46,484 nt of DNA, taken from positions 1-46,484 of the forward strand of contig CALRDN010000009.1 in the NCBI GenBank assembly GCA_943354965.1. The letters are read 5' to 3'. The stretch is from Candidatus Peribacteria bacterium (lineage in GTDB: Bacteria; Patescibacteriota; Gracilibacteria; UBA1369; UBA12463). A model generated the notes under the pieces. The model saw nothing but the letters and a program-made list of their open reading frames with translations. It was not told the origin of the DNA and searched no databases. Below are positions 7,946 to 15,852 of this stretch, piece after piece (position 1 is the stretch's first letter; each line of letters opens with the position of its first letter). Position numbers and translations under genes: made by a program.

Positions 7946-7974
7946 TTTACAGTTTATGATTCTATCCCTATAAT
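7946..7974 (+). promoter_or_regulatory. promoter, TTTACA-17-TATAAT
   Basis: TTTACA (7946-7951), 17 bases, TATAAT (7969-7974). Predicted start near 7981, so this gene has a 29-base AT-rich leader without a Shine-Dalgarno site. Confidence 0.65.
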
Positions 7975-8009
7975 CTTGCCCCAAAATATATTTTATTTGA
8001 ACAAATTCT

Positions 8010-8555
8010 ATGAGTCTATCTTTGCCAGATGACGCGCATCAATACAAAGGCATAGCAGGCTATGGCTATAATCTTTTTCCTTTTCATTCAAAACAACGTG
8101 CTGTAGAACATGGTATTTACCCTCCGCATACTATTGGAACTGGCCTGAAGGATATTATAGGTAGTGGAATCAAAGTGTTTGGTAGTGAAATCAAAATGTT
8201 TCAAATTCCTGTATGTAACGGTGCGCTTACTATTACTCAAAACGCTCAACTTATTCCCAATTCTGACTCGTCTTCCAATAATTTTTGTATTTTGAATTTT
8301 AAGGATGCATCTGGTCAGCTTCAAACATTTGAAATTGATTTGAAAAACAATACTATTACTGTCGCTCGTCAACAAAAAAAAGATCCAAAGACCATGAAGA
8401 CGGTCGTTACTACTTTTTTGGGTCATTCGGATATGATGCCTTTATTAGAAAAGCTTGTTCGTGAGGCGAAAACACATATGGCCACATTGTCACAGGAGAC
8501 TCAGGTGTCCGATGAGCAATGCGCGATACATGCGAGTGTTGAGGGTGTGCTTTAA
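8010..8555 (+). CDS. hypothetical protein, 181 aa
   Basis: No family recognised. A soluble protein with a strand-rich centre (residues about 60-125, including NNFCILNFKDASGQLQTFEI and NNTITVARQQ, which reads like paired beta strands) and a helical C-terminus. No signal peptide. It has its own good promoter and a hairpin right after the stop, so it is a single transcription unit between the methyltransferase-like gene and superoxide dismutase. Confidence 0.65.
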   Translation: MSLSLPDDAHQYKGIAGYGYNLFPFHSKQRAVEHGIYPPHTIGTGLKDIIGSGIKVFGSEIKMFQIPVCNGALTITQNAQLIPNSDSSSNNFCILNFKDASGQLQTFEIDLKNNTITVARQQKKDPKTMKTVVTTFLGHSDMMPLLEKLVREAKTHMATLSQETQVSDEQCAIHASVEGVL

Positions 8556-8558
8556 AAA

Positions 8559-8583
8559 ATCCCACTTTTTTAAGAAGTGGGAT
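8559..8583. other. 9-bp hairpin after 8555, possible terminator
   Basis: Perfect inverted repeat 8559-8567 / 8575-8583 with a 7-base loop. On the plus strand it is preceded by As and lacks a following T run; on the minus strand six Ts follow, so it has classic terminator form only in the minus direction. It may simply act as an mRNA 3' end for the gene at 8010. Confidence 0.5.
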
Positions 8584-8677
8584 GTGAGAGTGAGGGTGCG
8601 GTGAGGTGCTATATGTTTGCTTTGGTGAGCTTTGAAATCATACTACTATGTTTTTTTTCCGCGTACAAGAAAAAATA

Positions 8678-8686
8678 TGCTATCAT
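8678..8686 (+). promoter_or_regulatory. extended -10 element TGCTATCAT
   Basis: TGC directly in front of TATCAT; no good -35 box 17 bases upstream. It would give a leader of about 28 bases before ATG 8721. Confidence 0.45.
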
Positions 8687-8720
8687 TCCTGTACGTACTT
8701 TATATATTTATTTTTCTCTT

Positions 8721-9329
8721 ATGGCATATATTGCAAAAGCACTTCCGTTTACGTTACGACGTGTGGGAAATATTTCCGAAAAGGCGTTAGAGATTCATCA
8801 TGACAAGTTGTATGTCGGGTATGTGAATAAGAAAAATGAAATTGAAGAGAAGTTGAAGGGGGCTGATCGTGCTGCGGCTAATGCTACGCACAGTGAGTTC
8901 CGTGATTTGAAATTAGAAGAAACATTTGCGGCGAACGGAGTGTATTTGCATGAGGATTATTTTAGTGTTCTTGGCGGAGAGGGGCAGAGTTCTGTCGATG
9001 GTGGAGATTTGGGAGAGGCACTTATCGCTGAGTTTGGTTCAGTGGAGAATTGGATCACGGATTTCAAGGCGTGCGGAATGTCGGCACGTGGATGGGCCGT
9101 ACTCGCATATGATACGAATGATGGACGTTTGCATAACTATATCGGTGATATGCACAACCAGGGCGGTGTGTGGGGTGCGATTCCTGTTGTCGTGCTCGAT
9201 GTCTATGAACATGCGTACTTCATGGACTACGGAAGCGATCGTAAATCCTACATCGAAGACTTCATGAAAAACCTCGATTGGAAGATGGCGGGGGAGGTTT
9301 GGGGGAAGATTAAGGGGTTGTCGTTTTAG
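8721..9329 (+). CDS. superoxide dismutase, Fe/Mn family, 202 aa
   Basis: Converts superoxide to oxygen and hydrogen peroxide. Metal ligands can be placed: H26 in the helix with HHDKLY, H77 in YLHEDYF, D160 and H164 in LDVYEHAY; the gateway Tyr (Y34) is kept and a Gln sits in MHNQGG, close to where Mn/Fe enzymes place their metal-tuning Gln. Iron or manganese use cannot be decided. The length matches the family. The open frame extends 48 codons upstream but those are out of character and include the promoter; ATG 8721 begins the family homology. The stop overlaps the converging kinase gene by 4 bases. Confidence 0.93.
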   Translation: MAYIAKALPFTLRRVGNISEKALEIHHDKLYVGYVNKKNEIEEKLKGADRAAANATHSEFRDLKLEETFAANGVYLHEDYFSVLGGEGQSSVDGGDLGEALIAEFGSVENWITDFKACGMSARGWAVLAYDTNDGRLHNYIGDMHNQGGVWGAIPVVVLDVYEHAYFMDYGSDRKSYIEDFMKNLDWKMAGEVWGKIKGLSF

Positions 9330-10315
9330 TACCGTCCCTCATAGTAGTTACAAATATCTCCTTTTTCCTCAAGTAATTCACTGATTTCCTGTGCTGATTG
9401 CGGACGTCTTTCCGGATCAGCCTGGGTTAGCGCGAGGATTGTTTTGAAAATTGCGCGAGCTCCCGGACGATCGAGAGGTCGCACTTTTGGAATATAATGT
9501 CGCTCCATTCGTTGCATGGCATCGTGATAGAAAAATCTGTTATATACCTTTGCTTGGAAAAGTTTCCGAATATCACAATCTCCCGAAGCGTCAAGTGGCG
9601 AAACAATTCGGTGAAATATGTCGGGAAACAATTCATATGCGACAAATCCAAGAGAATGAAAATCTGAAGTGATATGATATTTGGCAGGTGTGTTATTTTC
9701 AGCATCGGTTAGAGCATTACCGGTAGAAATCAGCGGCTGCCTCGGTATGCATTCGGGAGGAATAAAAAGGGGTGATCCGACAGCATATGTTTTTTCCGTA
9801 TGATCCATGGAAGTTAGGAGTTCAGTATCAATTAACTTTACATTTTTGGCGGTAAATTTATCTGATGGCGTCAAAACAATATTTTCGGGTTTGATATCGC
9901 GATGAACTAAATTTGCTTTTGCTAGAATCTCGATGTTTGCAGCTATTGCCTTGATAAGGTTGCGAATTTCCGAGATAGAGATGCGGATTAGGTTGTATGC
10001 CTGCCCCATATCAACTCCATCGTGAAAATCGACAACTTGTGTGAAATCTCTGATGAAGTGCGTTCGAGGAAGATCTGCTGCGGAAACAGCATCTGCATTC
10101 GCAAGCATATGCTGCTGCGATTCCAGTGCCCGCCTGAACATCGCTGTAGCATTCGGATTATTACGTTTAAACCTTTTGATGACGACCTGTGCTCCGTTTT
10201 GTGTTTCAGCCAGAAAAACAGCAGAATGGGAGCTCTCCCCAAGCCTGCCTTGAAGATTATATTGTTCTCCATCAATATGTACTATTTCTCGATCAAAAGA
10301 CGGTTCGAATATCAT
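9326..10315 (-). CDS. Hanks-type serine/threonine protein kinase, 329 aa
   Basis: Single kinase domain from about residue 18 to 315: a glycine-rich loop (GRLGESSHSAV), the ATP lysine K47 in VVIKRFK, the catalytic loop HRDIKPEN (138-145, D140, N145), an activation-segment end GSPLFIPPE, and SDFHSLGFVAYEL for subdomain IX. The Mg-binding DFG is DTE (163-165): the Asp is kept, Phe and Gly are changed. No membrane or sensor domain, so it is cytoplasmic. No phosphatase or obvious substrate is adjacent. The start is fixed by a promoter that ends 7 bases before the ATG. Confidence 0.87.
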   Translation of the reverse strand: MIFEPSFDREIVHIDGEQYNLQGRLGESSHSAVFLAETQNGAQVVIKRFKRNNPNATAMFRRALESQQHMLANADAVSAADLPRTHFIRDFTQVVDFHDGVDMGQAYNLIRISISEIRNLIKAIAANIEILAKANLVHRDIKPENIVLTPSDKFTAKNVKLIDTELLTSMDHTEKTYAVGSPLFIPPECIPRQPLISTGNALTDAENNTPAKYHITSDFHSLGFVAYELFPDIFHRIVSPLDASGDCDIRKLFQAKVYNRFFYHDAMQRMERHYIPKVRPLDRPGARAIFKTILALTQADPERRPQSAQEISELLEEKGDICNYYEGRY

Positions 10316-10322
10316 AGTAAGC

Positions 10323-10351
10323 TTTATAATATAGAATTACTATTTAGTCAA
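10323..10351 (-). promoter_or_regulatory. promoter abutting the kinase start, TTGACT-17-TATAAA
   Basis: Minus strand: TTGACT (10351-10346), 17 bases, TATAAA (10328-10323), 7 bases, ATG at 10315. Leader of 0-1 base. The rest of the gap to 10511 shows nothing I can name. Confidence 0.7.
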
Positions 10352-10511
10352 TATATTTGGGGTGAAAAGGCATCATAGTGGATGTATTCTACTGTAGAAT
10401 GTGTCTATATTTTGAACACTTACTGCAGCAAATGACCTTCCCGGGAAGAAATGAATCAAGAAACAAATTTTTTGTGCTGGAAAAGCTGGTGCTTATGTAG
10501 ATTTGACTGTC

Positions 10512-12962
10512 TTAACTGTCCACTCCAACTGATTTTGATCCCGGCATTGTGCCACCTTTTTTGTCAGGTGGGATGTTGTAATAGTCAAAAAGAAACTGGG
10601 CCATTTGTGATAAAATAGGTGCCGCGGTGGCGTCCGCCCACTCACTCTTTCGCGGTCGAGTAAGTTTGATGAGCATGACAAATCGTGGTTTATCGATAGG
10701 GGCATATCCCATTACCGTGGTGTTTGTCGTACCGGCTCCACTTAACGGTTTTCCTTTGTAGTATGTTTGGGCTGTACCGGTCTTGCCCGCGATGAAGTGA
10801 TTTGGAACGGCAGCGTTAGTCGCCACTCCGCGTTCAACAGCGCTTACGAGCATTTTTGTAACATCATTTGCTGTTTGTTCGCTTGTGACCTGACGTATGG
10901 CGCGTGGTTCGTTGCGAATAACTTTTCCATCAGGTTTCCGAATCTCATCGACGATATAGGGCTGCATGAGCGTACCTTTGTTGGCGAGTGCGCCGTAGGC
11001 CATCACCATCTGAATTGGTGTCGTGGTGATACCTTGTCCGAAGGCGTGCGTAATTAATTCTGATTCTGCCCACTGCGTGAAATGTTCTACTTTTCCCGAA
11101 GCTTCGTCAGCAAATTCTATATCAGTTCTCTCTCCGAAACCATATTTCATCATGTAGTTGTAGAGGAGATTGCGACCGATTTTACGTGCGATGAAAGCCA
11201 TTCCGGTGTTGAGGGATTTTTCCAATACCTGCGTCATCGTGATGACACCATAGTATTTTCCCAAGGCGTTTTTGATCGTAAACTCATCAGTTTTGATGGG
11301 CCCGAGATCGTTGTATGGCGTGTTTGGCGTGACGTCATTGTCATCAATGGCCGCGGCCATTACGAGAGGTTTGAATACTGATCCTGGCTCGTATGGCCAT
11401 GCTACAGCCTTGTTTTGGTAGGCTTCTGCGCCGACTTTGTTTTTGTATCTTTTGTAAGCGATGGTTCCGTTTTTGTACACTTCTTTAAATATATTAATTT
11501 TCACACCCGTGAGGACATCGACAATCATCGTGAAGTGACCGGTTTTTTCATCGACGGGGACGAGACGGTCAACTTCTTCCGGTTTTAGATGTACGGTTTC
11601 TTTTTCAAATATTTTTCCATAAGCGTTTGGATCGAACGATGGATAGTGGGACATAGCTAATATTTTTCCTGTTTGAGGGTCGTAAACAATGCCCAATCCA
11701 TCATCTGCGTTATTATCTTTGACGCCTCGCTCCATAAGTTTATCGAGCTTCATTTGGATAGAACGATCAATTGTCAGAACGATGTCGTCTCCATCCACGG
11801 CCGGCTGAATAGTGCTTTCTCCTACGGTAATTTGCCTACCGATGGAGTCTTTCTGTGTTTGGAATATGCCTTTTATTCCCTGAAGTTGGATGTTGAATTT
11901 ACTCTCGATACCATAGAGGCCGACGCCGAGACTGTTCACATATCCGATGATATTCGCAGCGAGCGTTTTTTCCGGATAGAATCGATAATATTCTGATTGA
12001 ATATTAATTCCCGAGAAAACTTCTTCTTTGTCATTTTTTAGTATTTCCTTAATTTTCTCGGAGGCCTTTGGTGGAGTTTTTCTTTTGAGAATGACGTATC
12101 TATTCTTGGTATCGATAATTTTTTCAATTTGAGCGACAGGAATTTTTAGGGATTCACTTAACGTGCTGAGGGCGAGACTTCTGCTCGTCATGTCGATTGG
12201 AAATATCGTAATAGTTCCTTCGCGCGCGTCGATGCCTGGAATGTTTTTGAGTTTTAACTCCTCAACAATTCCATCTTCAATATCGGTTCCTAGGATAATT
12301 TTTGTTCGCTTTTTTGAGGTGAGCTTGTTGAGCATGTCCGTCCTAAATGTCTGCTGGAGCTCATCATCAGTGAGGGGACGAAGAAGTTTGTTTTGGTCTT
12401 CGCTGAGTTGCGCTACCAGATTGATGGCTGGTGCTGGCGGAGCTGCTTGTTTGGATGGTACTGGAGGGGTCGCGGTTGCAGCTTTTTCTTTTTCGGCCTT
12501 TGCGAGCGCCTCGGCTTCCAGTTTTTTCTTTTCTTCGAGTTCTTTTTGTTGCTGTTCGATTTCTGTCAAAATGGGTTCAAGCTTTTTTCGCTCTTCTTCT
12601 ATGCGTGCGTTATCCGCGTCTCTGGCTTCTTGGAGATTGAAGAGAAGTGGGGCCATTGTTTCGACTACTTTTTCTGGGTTTTTGACGAGAGTCGGATCGG
12701 CGAATATGAGATCCAATGTCGTATTTGTGGCCAAACGATAGAGTTCGTTAGAGTTGTAATCCCTGATGAGAATCTCTCCTCGACGCGCAGGTAGCTCTGA
12801 ATATCCAAAATGTTCCCTATTGGCGATGGTCTGATAATACCCTTGTTGAACAACTTGAAGCCAAAACAGCCTCAAAATAATGATTCCCACAATCCCATAA
12901 AGGACGGCGAGAATTATTTTCGGGCGATTTAACGGTGCTTTTGGACGGCGTGCTTCAACCAT
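10512..12962 (-). CDS. class B penicillin-binding protein (FtsI/PBP2-like transpeptidase), 816 aa
   Basis: One N-terminal membrane helix (about 15-35), then a PBP dimerisation domain and a C-terminal transpeptidase domain with all three catalytic motifs: S-V-F-K in PGSVFKP, S-L-N in KSLNTG, and K-T-G in AGKTGTAQ. It cross-links peptidoglycan outside the membrane in division or elongation; the neighbours do not say which. Odd: the N-terminal domain carries a charged coiled-coil stretch rich in Glu/Lys followed by an Ala/Pro-rich segment (roughly residues 110-190), which makes it longer than typical FtsI. ATG 12962 is chosen over the start 21 codons upstream because it directly precedes the basic region and membrane helix and has a TACTAT box 6 bases before it. 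Confidence 0.92.
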   Translation of the reverse strand: MVEARRPKAPLNRPKIILAVLYGIVGIIILRLFWLQVVQQGYYQTIANREHFGYSELPARRGEILIRDYNSNELYRLATNTTLDLIFADPTLVKNPEKVVETMAPLLFNLQEARDADNARIEEERKKLEPILTEIEQQQKELEEKKKLEAEALAKAEKEKAATATPPVPSKQAAPPAPAINLVAQLSEDQNKLLRPLTDDELQQTFRTDMLNKLTSKKRTKIILGTDIEDGIVEELKLKNIPGIDAREGTITIFPIDMTSRSLALSTLSESLKIPVAQIEKIIDTKNRYVILKRKTPPKASEKIKEILKNDKEEVFSGINIQSEYYRFYPEKTLAANIIGYVNSLGVGLYGIESKFNIQLQGIKGIFQTQKDSIGRQITVGESTIQPAVDGDDIVLTIDRSIQMKLDKLMERGVKDNNADDGLGIVYDPQTGKILAMSHYPSFDPNAYGKIFEKETVHLKPEEVDRLVPVDEKTGHFTMIVDVLTGVKINIFKEVYKNGTIAYKRYKNKVGAEAYQNKAVAWPYEPGSVFKPLVMAAAIDDNDVTPNTPYNDLGPIKTDEFTIKNALGKYYGVITMTQVLEKSLNTGMAFIARKIGRNLLYNYMMKYGFGERTDIEFADEASGKVEHFTQWAESELITHAFGQGITTTPIQMVMAYGALANKGTLMQPYIVDEIRKPDGKVIRNEPRAIRQVTSEQTANDVTKMLVSAVERGVATNAAVPNHFIAGKTGTAQTYYKGKPLSGAGTTNTTVMGYAPIDKPRFVMLIKLTRPRKSEWADATAAPILSQMAQFLFDYYNIPPDKKGGTMPGSKSVGVDS

Positions 12963-13141
12963 GGAGTTATAGTATAGGAGAAATGGTGGAAAAATGAAGC
13001 TAAAATGATTTATTTTTTCAATCAATTGTTGAGTTACGAGATGTAGCCTCTTGATCCCTTATCCTTTTTGATGTCTTTTTGCTGTATATTTGGATATAGG
13101 CATGAGTATGTATGTCGTTATATGTGTTTGACATTATAGTT

Positions 13142-13230
13142 TATAAGTTTTGTTGTCTCTTATTTTATAATAAAGTGGTATTTTTGAAGCTGAATATTTC
13201 GCTGGCGAAATTGTTCGGTTAGAAGATAAA
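13142..13230 (+). repeat. palindromic repeat, copy 1 (intergenic)
   Basis: Shares about 90 aligned bases with copy 2 at 26521: both begin TATAAGTTTT and about 40 bases later have TTTTTGAAGCTGA followed by the palindrome (13196-13211, one mismatch at its centre). The frame starting at the GAA reads EAEYFAGEIVRLEDK. Upstream in that frame are stop codons, so it is not a gene. Confidence 0.75.
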
Positions 13231-13282
13231 TTTTCTATATGTCCAAAATTGCTTTTGTGGTGCACGAATCTATTGTATCCCT

Positions 13283-13311
13283 TTGACTTCTCTTTACCCC
13301 TCGCGTATCCT
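13283..13311 (+). promoter_or_regulatory. putative promoter of the M16 protease, TTGACT-17-TATCCT
   Basis: TTGACT (13283-13288), 17 bases, TATCCT (13306-13311). Predicted leader about 43 bases. Confidence 0.5.
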
Positions 13312-13360
13312 ATGTTGGCTTAATAAAGCTGTTTTGAGCACTTTTTGACCCAATATTTCT

Positions 13361-14626
13361 ATGATTAATTTATCTACTCTTCCTAGCGGACTTCGAGTGG
13401 TTACGAAACGTTTGGAGAATACACAGGCGGTGACGGTTCTTGTTTTGGTTCGAGCCGGTTCACGTTTTGAGACGAAACAGATTAATGGTATTTCTCACTT
13501 TCTCGAACATATGTTTTTCAAGGGGGCAAAGAAGTACAAGAACGCTCGGGAGGTTTCTGAGACGATCGACAATATAGGAGGGGATTTCAATGCGTTCACG
13601 GGAAAGGAGTATGTAGGATATTACGTGAAGTCTGCGGCGAAGCATTTGGATACATCATTGGATGTGCTTTCGGATATGTTGATTCATGCAACATTTGATG
13701 AGAAAGAAATTGATAAAGAGAGAGGAGTAATTATGGAGGAGTACAACATGTATCAGGATACGCCGACCTATCAGATTGGTTGGGATTTTGAGCAGCTCGT
13801 TTTCGGAGATCAGCCGATGGGCTGGGATCAGGTTGGAACACGTGATGTGATTATGGGTCTTCCACGCGATGAGTTTGTTGCGTTCAAGCAGTCACTTTAT
13901 GTACCGAAAAATATTGTGATTTCTATCGCTGGAAATATTGATCATGAAGAAGTAGTGAAGAAGGTTACGGAATATTTTGCTGAATTACCTGTTGTGGAAG
14001 CCACTCGTGACCATGCAGCGTTGGAGCCGTTAAATCAGGGGAAGAAGGTTTTCCTCCGTGAGCGCAAGACAGAGCAGTCACATATTTGTGTTGGTTTTCC
14101 TCAGGTTGCTGAGACTGACAAAGATTTCTGGGTCTCAAAAATTCTCAGTGTGGCGCTCGGCGCCGGTATGAGTTCCCGTATGTTTATGAACGTTCGTGAG
14201 GACAAGGGTCTCGCGTATTATATCAATTCTACAGCTGAGGGATTCACGGATAGCGGTATCTTCACTACGAATGCCGGTGTGGATTTGACTCGTATTGATA
14301 TGGCCATCAAGGCGGTTGTGGATGAGTACAAAAAAATTGCTTCGGAATCTATTACGGAGAAAGAGTTGATTAAGACTAAGGAATTTACGAAGGGAAAAAT
14401 GATTTTGCGATTGGAGGATAGCGAGGAGTATGCGCACCTCCTGGGTAAGTATCAGGTTCTCTATGGATTTACCAAGGAGCCGGATGAGATTCAGGCTGCT
14501 GTGGATGCCGTAACAATCGAAGATGTCCGTCGATTGGCTGAACAAACCTTCACGCTCGACAAGATGTACCTCGCCGTTATTGGTCCGTACGATGACCCTA
14601 CGAGATTTGAGAAATTGATCGCTTAA
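13361..14626 (+). CDS. M16-family zinc protease (insulinase/processing-peptidase type), 421 aa
   Basis: The inverted zinc motif HFLEH is at 46-50 (H46, E49, H50), and the third ligand E126 lies in GVIMEEYNM, 76 residues on, the usual spacing. The C-terminal half has the inactive M16 fold with the Arg/Tyr-containing region SSRMFMNVREDKGLAYY. Length (421) matches single-unit bacterial M16B proteases, which act as dimers on short or unfolded peptides. No signal peptide, so cytoplasmic. The upstream context TTTCTATG lacks a Shine-Dalgarno site. Confidence 0.93.
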   Translation: MINLSTLPSGLRVVTKRLENTQAVTVLVLVRAGSRFETKQINGISHFLEHMFFKGAKKYKNAREVSETIDNIGGDFNAFTGKEYVGYYVKSAAKHLDTSLDVLSDMLIHATFDEKEIDKERGVIMEEYNMYQDTPTYQIGWDFEQLVFGDQPMGWDQVGTRDVIMGLPRDEFVAFKQSLYVPKNIVISIAGNIDHEEVVKKVTEYFAELPVVEATRDHAALEPLNQGKKVFLRERKTEQSHICVGFPQVAETDKDFWVSKILSVALGAGMSSRMFMNVREDKGLAYYINSTAEGFTDSGIFTTNAGVDLTRIDMAIKAVVDEYKKIASESITEKELIKTKEFTKGKMILRLEDSEEYAHLLGKYQVLYGFTKEPDEIQAAVDAVTIEDVRRLAEQTFTLDKMYLAVIGPYDDPTRFEKLIA

Positions 14627-14674
14627 TTTTTCTCTTTTTTTGCTAAGTAAAGCTGAATGAGCCCCTTGCGTGCT

Positions 14675-14703
14675 TTGCCATTTTTCTTGTTTTGTGGTAT
14701 AAT
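14675..14703 (+). promoter_or_regulatory. promoter abutting the start codon, TTGCCA-17-TATAAT
   Basis: TTGCCA (14675-14680), 17 bases, TATAAT (14698-14703), 6 bases, ATG 14710. The expected start is the A of ATG. Confidence 0.75.
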
Positions 14704-14709
14704 TTTGTT

Positions 14710-15744
14710 ATGAATGTCCTTGATTCAGTTCCGCCATTGGATGATGTAAACGCGATTGTTTCGCATCTTGAGGTGTCTTTGGCTTCCAAAAAACTTACGC
14801 TACCCCAAAAAATACAGACACTGCGTGAACTCATGGCGAGCGAGCTGAGAATGAACCGAATGTTTTATGAGGCTTGCCAGAATCTTACTACGCGATATAC
14901 GCATGAGTCGTTTGATTTACCTATTACTGCTATTGTGAATGCGCGCGTACTTTTGGCTGATCCGAATGTACTTTTGCGTCTCCGTACAGATCCACTCCAG
15001 GAAGTTGTTGAGGGGGATATCGCACTTCGTGTGAGCTGCATCGAGGAGTTAGTTACAGAACACCAGGTAGATATTCTCTTGAAACAAGTTGGTTCTTTGA
15101 ACCATTGGAGAGAAGGCCAGGCTATGATTCAGGGGCTTGTGTATGCTGCAAATCCCAATCAGCTTTTTTCGGTGTTGATGGAGTGTATTCATAATCGTTT
15201 TTTTAATAATGGAGAAAATCATTTTGGTCCTAGTGTGTACCGCGAAGAAATGATAGATGTTCTTTTTTCTGCCGTTGTTTCCCGCGCAACCATTCCTGCA
15301 CTTTATCAGATTGCCACTGAATTCAAAAATGGTCCTGCCGCGGCGGGTCTTTCCCTTGAGCAGTTTAATCGTTATTACTCTTTGCTTGTCGTGAGACTTA
15401 CGGCTTCTCAGATTAAAGATGAACTTTCTGATTTGATTGATATTTCTGTCCCGCATGAAGTACACCCGGAGAGTAGTGCTTTTTTTGTAGGAGATGGGCT
15501 ATTTTCACTTCCTGTTTTTACTCTTCCTCCTCCTGCTGTTGTTATGCCTTCTGCGATAGAGATTCCACCTACGAGAGTTTTTCGTTCGCCTCTTGCTAAT
15601 GTACCTTCTTTTGCACCTGCTCCATCATCACCTCAGCGCCAGCCTACGGGTGAAGCTTTTGGCGGGCAAGTGAGTCTTCCCCCTCGTCGTGATGGTAGCG
15701 AGGATGATAGTATCGCCTTTGATTTAGGAGATGAAGGTGTCTAA
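14710..15744 (+). CDS. hypothetical protein with disordered Pro-rich tail, 344 aa
   Basis: Not recognised. Residues 1-255 look helical and soluble, arranged like a helical-repeat protein. From about residue 265 the sequence becomes Pro/Ser/Ala-rich (e.g. VFTLPPPAVVMPSA, SFAPAPSSPQRQP) and ends in an acidic peptide, so the tail is probably disordered. An in-frame TTG six codons upstream lies inside the promoter, so ATG 14710 is the start. It shares the Pro/Ala-rich tail style with the next gene and with the 1192-residue protein on the other strand. Confidence 0.72.
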   Translation: MNVLDSVPPLDDVNAIVSHLEVSLASKKLTLPQKIQTLRELMASELRMNRMFYEACQNLTTRYTHESFDLPITAIVNARVLLADPNVLLRLRTDPLQEVVEGDIALRVSCIEELVTEHQVDILLKQVGSLNHWREGQAMIQGLVYAANPNQLFSVLMECIHNRFFNNGENHFGPSVYREEMIDVLFSAVVSRATIPALYQIATEFKNGPAAAGLSLEQFNRYYSLLVVRLTASQIKDELSDLIDISVPHEVHPESSAFFVGDGLFSLPVFTLPPPAVVMPSAIEIPPTRVFRSPLANVPSFAPAPSSPQRQPTGEAFGGQVSLPPRRDGSEDDSIAFDLGDEGV

Positions 15745-15776
15745 TTTTGCTACTCAGCTTTGAGCTAACTGGAATG

Positions 15777-15800
15777 CGGCTTTAGGCCGTTTGTATTTTT
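15777..15800 (+). terminator. short GC hairpin with T-rich tail
   Basis: CGGC / GCCG stem (15777-15780, 15786-15789) with a 5-base loop, followed by TTTGTATTTTT. The 4-bp stem is short, so this is a weak candidate terminator for the gene ending at 15744. Confidence 0.4.
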
Positions 15801-15810
15801 AGCTTATATA

Positions 15811-15819
15811 TGCTATAAT
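15811..15819 (+). promoter_or_regulatory. extended -10 element TGCTATAAT
   Basis: A consensus extended -10 box; the -35 region is not clear. It would give a leader of about 27 bases before ATG 15853, again without a Shine-Dalgarno site. Confidence 0.6.
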
Positions 15820-15852
15820 GGTCTGATAGATTTGATTATTAACTCTTGATAT

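Larger units (their letters stand above)
12963..13360. other. 398-base gene-free region between divergent genes
   Basis: Between the PBP gene (minus) and the M16 protease (plus). It holds a TACTAT box next to the PBP start, palindromic repeat copy 1 at 13142-13230 and the protease promoter at 13283-13311. No RNA gene or other open frame is supported. Confidence 0.7.

Noticed and set aside
8559-8583. Hairpin as an intrinsic terminator for the SOD-side minus strand
   Set aside because: It has a T run only in the minus direction, but no minus-strand gene reads into it, because the kinase gene ends at 9326. Kept only as a hairpin.
12163-12741. 192-codon plus-strand frame rich in Ser/Phe
   Set aside because: Antisense shadow of the coiled-coil and Ala/Pro part of the penicillin-binding protein.
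13026-13360. Small RNA gene or riboswitch in the gap before the M16 protease
   Set aside because: Apart from the palindromic repeat and a promoter, no conserved stem set or terminator could be found.
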